From positions 1-57,153 of the forward strand of contig CANCZH010000003.1 of NCBI GenBank assembly GCA_947382445.1: a DNA stretch of 57,153 bases. Direction: 5' to 3'. Source of the DNA: an uncultured Clostridium sp. (GTDB lineage: Bacteria > Bacillota_A > Clostridia > TANB77 > CAG-508). How positions within the stretch are numbered: position 1 is the stretch's first letter; every line of letters begins with the position of its first letter. Below the pieces are notes generated by a model. That model made no database searches, was not told where the DNA came from, and worked only from the letters and a program-made list of their open reading frames with translations. Made by a program: the position numbers and the translations under genes. Shown here piece after piece: positions 1 to 8,529 of this stretch.

Positions 1-173
1 GAATTAAATTATCTTTAATTTTGATTCAATAGAATTTACTTTTTTAATTCACCTTATTTGTTTCATTTTGGTTACATTTATGTATTACTTTTATTTATTT
101 TTGTTTTATGTTATAATTATTGTATGTATTTTTTATTATGAAGTTTGTTTAAAAAAAATTGGAGGTATTCATT

Positions 174-692
174 ATGACAACTAAAACAACAACTCGTAAA
201 ACAAGTACTCAGGAATTGGCCACTCGGTTAATTCTGTTAATTAGCACTCTTGTGTTTATGGTAGTGGCAACTGCTATTTCTGTAAAAATCTGTTATTCGC
301 AATATCGGATGTTTTCATATTACGTTGATATACAGCGGGCAGAAGATTGCAGGGATTACAATGAAAGTTTATCTAATTCCTATCGTGGTCCCTATATGGA
401 ATTTGCAGCATCTTATGATGATGAAGTTCAAAATTTATTAAAGCAGCGTTCTGCTTATATTTCAGAGGCTGACGATCCTATTATTCAATGGTCAATTAGA
501 GATGGCTTTGATCTTTTGACTGCAATAGTTGGCATTGGAGGTGTATGTCTTTTATTAAAATTCTGGATTAAATTACTTTATCATATGACAAAAGTAATTG
601 ATACAGAATTATGGATTATTCATCTTTTATTCTGTAAAATCATGAGACGTAAGTGTAATGGATGCTGCCGTAGATGTCCGAGGAATAGATAA
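174..692 (+). CDS. hypothetical two-helix membrane protein, Cys-rich tail
   Basis: A 172-residue protein I do not recognise. The start is the ATG at 174 because GGAGG (161-165) sits 8 bases upstream; an in-frame TTG at 159 lies upstream of that site and is rejected. It has two hydrophobic segments, about residues 16-40 and 113-135, separated by a soluble stretch of about 70 residues, so both ends are probably cytoplasmic. The C-terminus is very basic and cysteine-rich (CNGCCRRCPRNR), which could bind metal or nucleic acid; that is inference. Codon use differs from the rest of the window: it has three CGG arginine codons, while intact genes elsewhere seem to have none. This suggests recent acquisition. 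It is convergent with the next gene across a shared terminator. Confidence 0.7.
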   Translation: MTTKTTTRKTSTQELATRLILLISTLVFMVVATAISVKICYSQYRMFSYYVDIQRAEDCRDYNESLSNSYRGPYMEFAASYDDEVQNLLKQRSAYISEADDPIIQWSIRDGFDLLTAIVGIGGVCLLLKFWIKLLYHMTKVIDTELWIIHLLFCKIMRRKCNGCCRRCPRNR

Positions 693-708
693 TTGCCATA
701 TTACCACA

Positions 709-737
709 AAAAAGGTTGGCGTTAGCCAACCTTTTTT
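709..737. terminator. bidirectional intrinsic terminator
   Basis: A 7-bp GC-containing stem (GGTTGGC / GCCAACC, 714-720 and 725-731) with a GTTA loop. It is flanked by an A-run on the left and six Ts on the right, so it can terminate both converging genes. Confidence 0.9.
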
Positions 738-750
738 GGTATAAATATTT

Positions 751-1770
751 CTATTTAAAGTAATTAGTTATTTTCCCTTTTCCATTTTCGCATTCAACTT
801 CTAATATTGCACCTGATACTATTGGCATTTGTGGAGCTACATGTCCAATATCTGCATCATATATTACTGGAATATTTAAATCTTTAAAAGCATCTTTTAA
901 TGTTTGCTCATATGTAATTCCATAGTCTTCTCTTATCATTAGTGGTCTTCCAAATATTATTCCTTTGCAATTCTCAAAATATCCTGCATTTTTCATTTGC
1001 CATAAGTGTAAATAAATTGCTGGTGTTGATAGTTCAAATATTTCAAAAAACCATACTATTCCATCTTCTTTATCTCTCTCTATATATTCTTTTACTTTGT
1101 CATATTTTGTTCCTATTAAGTTTATTAAATCATCAAAGCATCCCCCTATTGAGCGACCTCTAAATTTTATTTTTTCTTCATTATTTAAATTTTTCCATAA
1201 TACATCATTTTTTAAATTATATTCTTCATATGGGTCTATTCTATCGTTCCAGTCTACTATTTCACACTTATCAAAGCTTTCTTGAGTTATTTCTTTTCCT
1301 TTCATTATTTCTATACTTGATTCTAATGACTTATGCCATTTTCTCATTCCAAAAGCTTTTACATTTGAACCATATATACATGCTATATCACATAATGTTG
1401 TTAATAAAAATATTAGTTCTGTATTATTAGAATATCCTTGAAACCATTTTGGAGGTAATTTTTTTAGTTTATCAAAATCTAATTCATCTAGCATTTCGTT
1501 TAAGAAATCTCCCCCTGTTGCTGATATAATTGCTCCTACTTCTTCATCTTTCCAAGATTCAATAAATTGTCTAGCTCTTTCTATACTACTATCACTTCTT
1601 CCATTTTCACTTGTTCTTACATTTTTTGTTTCTTTATATTTATATCCTATTTTTTCAAAATTGTTTTTAACATTGTCTAATCGTTTGAAGTCTACTTCTT
1701 TTCTTATTCCATCAGATGGTGCTGTTGTAACTATATAATCTCCTAATTTTAAGTTTCGTGGATATCTCAT
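751..1770 (-). CDS. LD-carboxypeptidase (peptidase S66 family)
   Basis: A 339-residue S66 peptidase. The family cleaves the L,D bond of the murein tetrapeptide (LdcA) or, in MccF relatives, peptide-nucleotide toxins such as microcin C. Visible motifs are the N-terminal GDYIVTTAPSDG, the SATGG loop near residue 83, the nucleophile motif GYSNNT (Ser about 114; GYSDIT in many relatives), a conserved Glu region (WFFEIFE) and the C-terminal IGHVAPQ His. The start at 1770 is set by AAGGAGA 8 bases upstream; an earlier in-frame codon lies inside the preceding gene. It is the third gene of an ABC ATPase-permease-peptidase operon, with a 13-bp gap after the permease. This may mean export of and protection from a peptide, but murein recycling is equally possible. 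Confidence 0.88.
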   Translation of the reverse strand: MRYPRNLKLGDYIVTTAPSDGIRKEVDFKRLDNVKNNFEKIGYKYKETKNVRTSENGRSDSSIERARQFIESWKDEEVGAIISATGGDFLNEMLDELDFDKLKKLPPKWFQGYSNNTELIFLLTTLCDIACIYGSNVKAFGMRKWHKSLESSIEIMKGKEITQESFDKCEIVDWNDRIDPYEEYNLKNDVLWKNLNNEEKIKFRGRSIGGCFDDLINLIGTKYDKVKEYIERDKEDGIVWFFEIFELSTPAIYLHLWQMKNAGYFENCKGIIFGRPLMIREDYGITYEQTLKDAFKDLNIPVIYDADIGHVAPQMPIVSGAILEVECENGKGKITNYFK

Positions 1771-1783
1771 AATATTTATCTCC

Positions 1784-3424
1784 TTAATATAATTTTTCAA
1801 ATATTTTACTTTCTTTTTTGTTTACATATGTGTTTATACTTATATTTATAATTAAAGATATAATAATCATTGTTGTTAAAAATATTTCTATAATATTTGA
1901 TATTTTACTAGTTATTAGTAAAACTCCTATTACTATTAAAGTATAGAAAAGTATATACATTACATTTGTGTTTTGCTTCATCATTGTGTATTCACTATTC
2001 CAATTTATTTGTGGTTTCTTTAAATCAACTAATAATTTAAATTTTTCACCAATTAAATTTATTAGTAATAGTTCTATAAATATTAATATTGTTGTTACTT
2101 TATTTTTAGTGCACATATAATAAAATATTGTTACTAATATTCCTGCTAGTATATTTAATATTATGCCTAATATTGTTTTTAATTTGAACTGTTTGCTTAA
2201 AGTTATTGGAATATACTTAGTAAGTATCACATTTTTAGATTCTCTTGATACTGCTATTATTGAGCTAAAGTTCATCATATAGAAAACTTGTCCTAATGAT
2301 AAAAACATAGCTACTCCGATTGTTTGATTTGCTCTTTGAGCTAAATTTCCCCATATATCTATAAATTTATTTGCAAATATTGCAAGTATTATGCTTGCTA
2401 CTATTATTGTTATTGGATATATTATTGGTATTATTATGCATTGTATCAAAAATATTGGTGTTCTTGATATTGTTTTTAACTCTTTTAATATATATGATTT
2501 GTTTATATTCTTTTGTTTAAAGTCTTTAATTGTTAGAGTTTCTAGTCTGTTTTTATTATTTTTTTGACTATTTATAGTTGTTCCTATTGCGCCTTTTAAG
2601 TATATTTTAGAAATTATAAATATTATTATTATATAAATTATTACGTTTTCTAATATATATAATATTAAGTTTTGTAATCCTTTAATATTATTATAATTAA
2701 GCAATGTGTTCATAATTGGTTTTATTAATATGAATTGGTCTGATATTTTTTCTGATAGTCCATTTGTTTTCATTATTATTTCTTCGAATTTTGTAGTGGT
2801 ACTATTTCCTCCGCTCCCAAATCCTGATAGTATTATTCCTGTTAGTAGACTAGTAAAAATTATTGCTATATACATTACTTTACTTTTATTTTTTATTTTA
2901 TTTGTAAATCTCATTATTACTGAAGTTATTAATGATGTAATTAGTATCGGTATTATAGGTAATATTAATAATATGGTAATCATATAAATATAAAATATTA
3001 TGTTTACATTGTTAAGTATTCCATATACTACCATTGGAATTGCAAGCATTATTGTTTCCATTTCATATTCTGAAATTATCATATTTATAAATTTAGCATG
3101 CAATATATCTTTTGAATTTATTGGCATTCGTAATAATATTTTTAAGTCTTTTGAAAAATATAAAACATTTAAGCTCTCAAATACACTTTTAGTAAATAAA
3201 ATAAAAAAATTCATTACTAATAAAATATTTATAAATGTATATGATTGATTAATCTGAATTAATTTTTGAGTAACAATATAGCTTATTATTGTCATTGCAA
3301 TTGCTAATGATAAGAATACTATACTAAATGCTATAAAACTTAAAAATGTTTCTTTTTTTCCATCGCCTCTGTTTTTATTCGTTCTTTTTGAACTTTTTAA
3401 AATTACATTTGTTAAACTTTTCAT
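1784..3424 (-). CDS. ABC-2 type transporter permease
   Basis: A 546-residue integral membrane protein with about 12 predicted hydrophobic helices in two halves, separated by a charged central stretch near residues 285-310. It has no ATPase domain. The layout matches large ABC-2 exporter permeases of Firmicutes, in which one chain carries two six-helix halves. The substrate cannot be read from the sequence. It begins 6 bp after the stop of the ATPase gene; its ribosome site AAGGAT lies in the last ATPase codons, so the two are probably translationally coupled and form one exporter. Confidence 0.85.
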   Translation of the reverse strand: MKSLTNVILKSSKRTNKNRGDGKKETFLSFIAFSIVFLSLAIAMTIISYIVTQKLIQINQSYTFINILLVMNFFILFTKSVFESLNVLYFSKDLKILLRMPINSKDILHAKFINMIISEYEMETIMLAIPMVVYGILNNVNIIFYIYMITILLILPIIPILITSLITSVIMRFTNKIKNKSKVMYIAIIFTSLLTGIILSGFGSGGNSTTTKFEEIIMKTNGLSEKISDQFILIKPIMNTLLNYNNIKGLQNLILYILENVIIYIIIIFIISKIYLKGAIGTTINSQKNNKNRLETLTIKDFKQKNINKSYILKELKTISRTPIFLIQCIIIPIIYPITIIVASIILAIFANKFIDIWGNLAQRANQTIGVAMFLSLGQVFYMMNFSSIIAVSRESKNVILTKYIPITLSKQFKLKTILGIILNILAGILVTIFYYMCTKNKVTTILIFIELLLINLIGEKFKLLVDLKKPQINWNSEYTMMKQNTNVMYILFYTLIVIGVLLITSKISNIIEIFLTTMIIISLIINISINTYVNKKESKIFEKLY

Positions 3425-3430
3425 ATTATT

Positions 3431-4153
3431 TTATCCTTCTATTATTTTTAAGAATGATTCTTCTAGTGATGAATTTGTTTTTGATTTTTCTTTTAATTCT
3501 TCTACTGTTCCAACAAATATAATTTTACCTTTATCTATTACAGCAATTTTATCACATAGTTTTTCTGCTACTTCTAAAATGTGTGTTGAGAAAAATACTG
3601 TATTTTCTTTTTGACTATGTTCTTTCATTAGTTTTTTTAATGTGTATGATGCTTTTGGGTCTAACCCTGTCATTGGTTCATCTAGTATCCAGTTTTTAGG
3701 ATTATATAATAATACACTGATTATTAGTAATTTTTGTTTCATTCCATGTGAATAGCTTTGAATTCGATCTTTTAAATTGTCTCCTATTCCAAATTCTTTT
3801 GCAAGTTTTGTTACTTTTTCTAATCTTTCTTTTGCTGGTACTTTATATACATCTCCTATAAAGTTTAGGTATTCTAGTCCTGTTAGTTTCTCAAAAGTGT
3901 CTGGAGTATCTGGAACAAATCCAAATTGCTTTTTGGCTTCTAATGGTTCTTTTGTTATGCTTTTTCCATCTATTAGTATGTCTCCTTCATCTATGTTTAG
4001 TACTCCTGTTATCATTTCTATTGTTGTAGTTTTTCCTGCTCCATTTGGTCCTATGAATCCGAATACTGTTCCATCTTCTATTTTTAGACTTATATTGTCT
4101 ATTACTTTTTTTCCTTTTTCATAGGATTCACTAACGTTTTTTATTTCTATCAT
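3431..4153 (-). CDS. ABC transporter ATP-binding protein
   Basis: A 240-residue stand-alone ABC ATPase of the drug/peptide exporter type. It shows Walker A GPNGAGKTT (residues about 35-43), the Q-loop region with FGFVPD, signature SYSHGMKQKL, Walker B WILDEPMTGLDP and the H-loop STHIL. The signature serine is present but the usual SGG is SHG, as in several Na+/bacitracin-type exporters. The start at 4153 has GGAGAG 6 bases upstream; an in-frame TTG at 4165 overlaps that site and is rejected. It is first in the exporter operon, and the structured repeat at 4194-4385 lies immediately upstream. Confidence 0.9.
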   Translation of the reverse strand: MIEIKNVSESYEKGKKVIDNISLKIEDGTVFGFIGPNGAGKTTTIEMITGVLNIDEGDILIDGKSITKEPLEAKKQFGFVPDTPDTFEKLTGLEYLNFIGDVYKVPAKERLEKVTKLAKEFGIGDNLKDRIQSYSHGMKQKLLIISVLLYNPKNWILDEPMTGLDPKASYTLKKLMKEHSQKENTVFFSTHILEVAEKLCDKIAVIDKGKIIFVGTVEELKEKSKTNSSLEESFLKIIEG

Positions 4154-4193
4154 TTTTCTCTCCAATTAATTTATATATAATTATATATATGCA

Positions 4194-4385
4194 ATTTCAT
4201 ATGTTAGATATTTAAAATCTATTTTTGATATGTACAAACGTAAATTTCAGAAAAGTTTCTTAAAAAAATTAACTGAGGGTGCACGTTCCATCCGTGGAGA
4301 GGCTCAGTTAATTTTTGTTAGAAACTTTTGAAATCGAAGAGCAGTCCTTATCAAAAATAAATTTTTAATATCTAACAATATGAAT
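4194..4385. repeat. nested inverted-repeat element, family A copy 1
   Basis: A 192-bp palindromic element fills the spacer between pepV and the ABC operon. The outer arms (4194-4230 and 4349-4385) are about 37 bp and nearly complementary. A second stem (4251-4277 with 4303-4329) closes a core reading CTGAGGGTGCACG, a short loop, then CGTGGAGAGGCTCAG. A second copy of this core with the same outer-arm motif lies at 35299-35573. Stem bases differ between the copies in a pairing-preserving way (AA/TT here, GG/CC there). I see no ORF in it. It could be a miniature mobile element, a transcribed structured RNA, or both. Confidence 0.8.
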
Positions 4386-4400
4386 TACAAATAATTTTTA

Positions 4401-5777
4401 TTATTTTGATAGTTCATAAATTGCAATTGCATACATGTTACAGCTATCTATCAAATTCTGTATTTCTATATATTCATCAACTTGGTGGCACATGTCTGGC
4501 TCACCTGGTCTCATTGCTCCAAATGAAACACAATTTTTAAAAGCTCTTGCAAATGTTGCTCCTCCAATTGCTAATGGTTCTTTATTTTCACCTGTATAAT
4601 CAGTATAAATCTTACATAATTTTTGTACTAGCTCGTTTTCTTTTGGTATATATAAACTTGGTTTTTCTCCTGAAAATTGTATTTTTAGACCATGTAAATT
4701 TTCTGATATTTTATCTTTTACTTCTTCTAATTTTACATCTCCTGGTATTCTTAGGTTCATTCCTGATTTTAGTTTGTTATCTTCCAATTCAATTCTTGCT
4801 AAATTTAATGTTAAATTTCCTAATTCTTCGTTTTCGTGTTTTATTCCTAAGCTCTCTCCATTAGTTTCTTTTCCAATTTTGTTTGCTAATTTTTGTATTG
4901 TCTCATTCTCTATCCCAAATTTACTAAATACTTCATTTAGTAAAACTACCATTTTTGAAACTGCATTTACACCTAATTCTGGATGTGCTGCATGTGCTTG
5001 AATTCCTCTTGATTCTATATAGAATTCATTGTTTATTCTTGTGAAAGATATATCATCTTCTATTTTTGTTATAAGTAAGTTTTTCAAATCTTCTGATATT
5101 GTATCATGAACTTCTAATTTGACTGCACAATACTTTGGTACAACATTTATTCTGTTATTTTTGCAATCTATACTTATTATTTTTATTATAGGATTTTCTA
5201 CATATTCTTCCTCTGTATATACTGTTAGTAATGCTTTTTCTGAGTATATACATGGGAAATCTGCATCTGGACTAAATCCAACTGTTGGCATTTCTTCATG
5301 TTGCTTATAATAGTTTATGCATTTCCAGTCATTTTCTTCATTTAATCCAACTATTAATCTTACTCTTTTATTTACTTTTGCATTTTCTTTTACTGCTTTC
5401 ATTGCATACAAAGAAGCCATCATAGGTCCTTTGTCATCTATTGTTCCTCTTCCATATAATTTTCCATCTTCAATTGTTAATTTAAAAGGGTTATGTTTCC
5501 ATCCCTCTCCTTCTGGTACTACATCTAAGTGTCCTACTATTCCTAGTAATTCTTCTCCTTCTCCAAATTCAATATATCCACAATGTTTATCTATATTTTT
5601 TGTTCTAAATCCTAATCTTTCTCCTATCTCTAAAAACTTGTTTAATGCATTATCTACATTTTTTCCAAATGGATATTCTGGGTTATCATATCCATCTAAT
5701 TTACTTGGTATTTCAATCATTTCTCCTAAGTCTTTTATTAATTCATCTTTTTTTGAATCAATATATTTTTTAAACAT
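4401..5777 (-). CDS. pepV: dipeptidase PepV (M20 family)
   Basis: A 458-residue M20 metallopeptidase of the Sapep/PepV type, which cleaves dipeptides in the cytoplasm using two zinc ions. Metal ligand motifs are visible: GHLDVVP (His83, Asp85), GTIDDKGP (bridging Asp about 115), NEEND (catalytic Glu and ligand near 148), SPDADFP (Asp about 172) and the C-terminal MCHQVDE His. Length is normal for the family. The start has AAGGAG located in the end of the upstream flavoprotein gene, 3 bp away, so the two genes are co-transcribed. Role: use of imported or turned-over peptides. Confidence 0.93.
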   Translation of the reverse strand: MFKKYIDSKKDELIKDLGEMIEIPSKLDGYDNPEYPFGKNVDNALNKFLEIGERLGFRTKNIDKHCGYIEFGEGEELLGIVGHLDVVPEGEGWKHNPFKLTIEDGKLYGRGTIDDKGPMMASLYAMKAVKENAKVNKRVRLIVGLNEENDWKCINYYKQHEEMPTVGFSPDADFPCIYSEKALLTVYTEEEYVENPIIKIISIDCKNNRINVVPKYCAVKLEVHDTISEDLKNLLITKIEDDISFTRINNEFYIESRGIQAHAAHPELGVNAVSKMVVLLNEVFSKFGIENETIQKLANKIGKETNGESLGIKHENEELGNLTLNLARIELEDNKLKSGMNLRIPGDVKLEEVKDKISENLHGLKIQFSGEKPSLYIPKENELVQKLCKIYTDYTGENKEPLAIGGATFARAFKNCVSFGAMRPGEPDMCHQVDEYIEIQNLIDSCNMYAIAIYELSK

Positions 5778-5780
5778 ATG

Positions 5781-7034
5781 TTATACTCCTTTTTCTAACA
5801 TTTCTATAATAGAATTAGCTGCTTTTCTACTGCTAGCTAAAGCTCTACACACTGTTGATTTGGTTTCTGACAAATCTCCTCCTGCAAATACTTTTTTAAT
5901 ATTTGTTTCGCATTTGTCATTTATTGCAATTAGTCCTTTTTCATTATATTCTAAATTTTCTTTTTCTAGAACTTCTCTGTTTGGTTTTAATCCTATTGCA
6001 AAAACTACTGTATTAGCGTTATAGTCAAATTCTGAATTTGGTATATCTATTGCTTTTCCATCTACTACTTTGGTTTGTATGCATTTTACTTTTTCCATTT
6101 TTCCGTCTTTTCCCTCTGCTTTTATAACTCTTGTTGTAAATACCGGTTTTACTCCATCTTCTACTGCTTCTTTTAACTCTATTTCTCTTGCTGGAATATG
6201 GCTTAAATCTCTTCTATATAGTATTGATACTGATTTTGCTCCCATTTTTATTGCGCTTCTAGCAGAGTCCATTGCAACATTTCCACCACCAATTACTACA
6301 ACATCACCTAAGTCTTCTATATAATTTCCTCTATTATATGATTTTAAGAAAAAGTCAGAATCATATATTGATTCAAATTCCCCTAAGTCATATTTGCTTG
6401 GAGTTTCTGCTCCTATTCCTAAAAATATTGCATCATATTTTTCTTTTAATTCAGTTATGTGTAAATTTTCTCCTAATTGTTTATTTTTTTCAAAATTTAC
6501 ACCCATCTTTTTTAGTTTTTCTATAATTTGTTCTACATATTTTTTTCTTAATCTAAAATCTGGTATACCATAAGTTAGTATTCCCCCGAAAGTTTCTTCT
6601 TTTTCAAATACATCTACTTTAAATCCCTTTTTTCTTAATTCATATGCACATTCTATTCCTGCTGGTCCTGAACCTATTACTGCTATTTTTTGTTCTTTCT
6701 CTTTTTCAATTTTTATTTCTTCATCTTTTATATTATTTTCTATTGCCCATTCATTAACATATTTTTCCAGTTTTCCTATTGATGTTGGTGTCGATTTTAT
6801 TCCTCTTACGCATGAACCTTCACATTGTTCTTCTTGTGGGCAAACAATACTACATATATGTGAAAATATATTATTTTCTCTTAAAATTTTATATGCTTCT
6901 TCAAATTTTTCTTCTTTTATTTTGTTAATGAATTCTGGTATATTGGTGTTCATAGGACATGCATTCGAACATGGTTTTAATTTGCATCCTAGACAATAAT
7001 TTGCTTGTTTTTTTATATTTTCTAATTCTTCCAT
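5781..7034 (-). CDS. GltD-like NAD(P)-dependent FAD oxidoreductase (glutamate synthase small-subunit type)
   Basis: A 417-residue flavoprotein. The N-terminal 100 residues carry two cysteine clusters, C14-x2-C17-x4-C22-x3-C26 and C61-x3-C65-x5-C71-x3-C75, typical of the 4Fe-4S domain of glutamate synthase small subunits and of related electron-bifurcating NfnB and dihydropyrimidine dehydrogenase-like proteins. An FAD-binding GSGPAGIECAYEL follows near residue 117 and an NAD(P)-binding GGGNVAMDSARSA near 248, with a C-terminal GGDL. No gltB large subunit or nfnA is adjacent, so whether it makes glutamate or passes electrons elsewhere is open. The gene leads a two-gene operon with pepV and has a good promoter at 7071-7099. 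Confidence 0.85.
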   Translation of the reverse strand: MEELENIKKQANYCLGCKLKPCSNACPMNTNIPEFINKIKEEKFEEAYKILRENNIFSHICSIVCPQEEQCEGSCVRGIKSTPTSIGKLEKYVNEWAIENNIKDEEIKIEKEKEQKIAVIGSGPAGIECAYELRKKGFKVDVFEKEETFGGILTYGIPDFRLRKKYVEQIIEKLKKMGVNFEKNKQLGENLHITELKEKYDAIFLGIGAETPSKYDLGEFESIYDSDFFLKSYNRGNYIEDLGDVVVIGGGNVAMDSARSAIKMGAKSVSILYRRDLSHIPAREIELKEAVEDGVKPVFTTRVIKAEGKDGKMEKVKCIQTKVVDGKAIDIPNSEFDYNANTVVFAIGLKPNREVLEKENLEYNEKGLIAINDKCETNIKKVFAGGDLSETKSTVCRALASSRKAANSIIEMLEKGV

Positions 7035-7070
7035 GATATAAACTTCCTTTTTTAGATTTTAATTTTTTTT

Positions 7071-7099
7071 ATTTTATCATTTTTACTTTTTTAGTACAA
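7071..7099 (-). promoter_or_regulatory. sigma-A promoter of the GltD-like gene
   Basis: On the minus strand: TTGTAC (7094-7099), 17 bases, TAAAAT (7071-7076), placed 36 bases upstream of the start codon. Confidence 0.6.
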
Positions 7100-7209
7100 T
7101 GTTTATTTTTATATTGATTTATATAATAAATGCTATAAACGTACATATTGTAGTGTTTTTATGTTTTTTAACTTTTTTTAATCTGACTACTCATCTTTTT
7201 AGTATTTTA

Positions 7210-7238
7210 GAATATTTTTTTGTTTTTTACACATATTA
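7210..7238 (+). promoter_or_regulatory. forespore sigma-F/G-like promoter of gerW
   Basis: GAATA (7210-7214), 17 bases, CATATTA (7232-7238) matches the sigma-G consensus GHATR-N17/18-CATWHTA as I recall it. It lies 30 bases before the gerW start. B. subtilis ytfJ is transcribed in the forespore, which supports the reading. Match found by eye only. Confidence 0.55.
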
Positions 7239-7268
7239 ATATTAATTATCGTTTAGGAGGTTTTTATT

Positions 7269-7775
7269 ATGAATCATCCAATTGAAGGACTTATGAATAC
7301 TGCTATGAGTAGTATTAAAGATATGATTGATGTTGATACAATAATTGGAGAGCCAATTTCTACTGGTATTGATACGTTAATTATCCCAATTTCTAAAGTA
7401 TGTTTTGGATTTGCTGCAGGTGGTAGCGAATTTAAAGGTGAAACTATAAATGAGTATTCTAAAAAAGAAAAAGAAGAGCAAGTTCAATATAGATTACCTT
7501 TTGGTGGTGGTAGTGGCGCTGGTGTTAGCATTGAGCCTGTTGCTTTTTTAGTTGTTTCTAATGGTATGGTTAAATTATTACCTATTACTCATGATTCTTA
7601 TATTGATAAATTAATTGATTATGTTCCTGATTTATTAGAAAAATCTGGTGACATAATAAAAAATATGAAAAATAAGAATCAATGTATAGAGAAATTGAAA
7701 GAAAAAATTGAAGAAAATTTAGAAGATTCAGATGATGCAGATGATATTGATGATATCGATGATTTAGAAGATTAA
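7269..7775 (+). CDS. gerW: GerW family sporulation protein (YtfJ)
   Basis: A 168-residue GerW/YtfJ protein, a forespore-expressed family needed for normal germination in Bacillus. It shows the family's N-terminal helix (HPIEGLMNTAMSSIKDMID), the glycine-rich segment FGFAAGGSEF, then PFGGGSGAGVSIEPVAFLVV and VKLLPI. The C-terminal 30 residues are unusual: strongly charged, ending in an Asp/Ile repeat (DDADDIDDIDDLED). TTTAGGAGG stands 9 bases before the ATG. In Bacillus the gene sits beside ytfI (DUF2953) and the scp genes. Here it keeps that neighbourhood but faces DUF2953 convergently. Confidence 0.92.
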   Translation: MNHPIEGLMNTAMSSIKDMIDVDTIIGEPISTGIDTLIIPISKVCFGFAAGGSEFKGETINEYSKKEKEEQVQYRLPFGGGSGAGVSIEPVAFLVVSNGMVKLLPITHDSYIDKLIDYVPDLLEKSGDIIKNMKNKNQCIEKLKEKIEENLEDSDDADDIDDIDDLED

Positions 7776-7798
7776 TAAGCAGAAAATTAGAACTGAAG

Positions 7799-7946
7799 CT
7801 ATAAAAATAGAGAAAATGATTTTTAATGACGCGCAGTTTGGGCAAACATTTTGGGAATACGTCTTCTTCGAAACTAATGTAGGCAAACCCCACGGCCAAA
7901 AATGTGCCCCAGCAAGGAATAAAAATCATTTTCTCTATTTTTATAG
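7799..7946. repeat. perfect inverted-repeat element between gerW and DUF2953
   Basis: A 148-bp element with perfectly complementary 27-bp ends (7799-7825 and 7920-7946). The interior is noticeably richer in GC than its surroundings and holds a second stem (GGGCAAACATTTTGG near 7839 with CCAAAAATGTGCCC near 7896). It lies between two convergent stop codons, so it may also stop transcription. The nested design resembles the other spacer elements here, but I see no shared core sequence with them. Confidence 0.8.
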
Positions 7947-7997
7947 TACTTTATATCTAATTAATTTCATAGCTTTTTATTCGTACTTTTAGTCAAT

Positions 7998-8495
7998 TCA
8001 AATTCTATTACCTTTGCTCTGGATTAGTGAAATTAGTTTTACTTCTATTTTACTTGACACTTTTGCATACAAATAGTTCTGCTTAAAATTAGTTGTTATA
8101 TTATAATTTACCTTTGTTTTAGAATTAGAATATTTATTTATATACATAGGTACTAATGCATTTATTATGGCATAAGTATATATATTTGTGTATATATGCT
8201 TTATTCCATAATCTAAACTTAAATCTATTTGAGATAACTCTATTGGTAACTTTCTTACTATCTTTTCACCTTTTTCAATATAATCTTTTTTCTTTAAAAA
8301 ATCTAAAGCTTTTATTATATCTTTCTTTTTCAATTTTTTATTAAATATCAATATTTTATAAAAAATGTAAAATTTTATTCTTATTAGAAATTTTATTTTA
8401 TAATTTTTAATTTCTAATTTCTCTATACATAACTCTACTCTTGAACTATTAATTAATATTAAAATAAAAAATAGTATTATTACAATATATTTCAT
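7998..8495 (-). CDS. DUF2953 protein (YtfI-like)
   Basis: A 165-residue protein with an N-terminal hydrophobic anchor (residues 2-18), a basic middle and a C-terminal half containing LSQIDLSLDYGIKHIYTN and an alternating hydrophobic pattern typical of DUF2953. The molecular function is unknown. The family is linked to sporulation through its usual place between scpB and gerW/ytfJ. Here it follows scpA directly with a 34-bp gap and no scpB between. Recognition rests on the pattern and on the neighbours, since overall identity to known members is low. Confidence 0.72.
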   Translation of the reverse strand: MKYIVIILFFILILINSSRVELCIEKLEIKNYKIKFLIRIKFYIFYKILIFNKKLKKKDIIKALDFLKKKDYIEKGEKIVRKLPIELSQIDLSLDYGIKHIYTNIYTYAIINALVPMYINKYSNSKTKVNYNITTNFKQNYLYAKVSSKIEVKLISLIQSKGNRI

Positions 8496-8529
8496 AATAC
8501 TATTTTTTCCATATTTTTAACTTTTATAA

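Noticed and set aside
159..173. TTG start for the first gene
   Set aside because: The TTG overlaps the GGAGG ribosome site that serves the ATG at 174.
174..692. Reassignment of CGG to another amino acid
   Set aside because: At the two split sites the conserved frame simply skips a base; no intact gene shows CGG at a position demanding another residue, so there is no evidence for reassignment.
4251..4329. Known riboswitch upstream of the ABC operon
   Set aside because: The element sits inside long terminal arms and recurs before nrdD with different neighbours; no riboswitch core I know matches. I treat it as an unassigned structured repeat.
5781..7034. A complete glutamate synthase (GltBD)
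   Set aside because: No large subunit is adjacent; only the GltD-like flavoprotein is supported.
7585..7929. A 114-codon open frame on the minus strand across gerW and its downstream repeat
   Set aside because: It runs antisense through the conserved gerW sequence and into an inverted repeat, has no ribosome site and no recognisable motifs.
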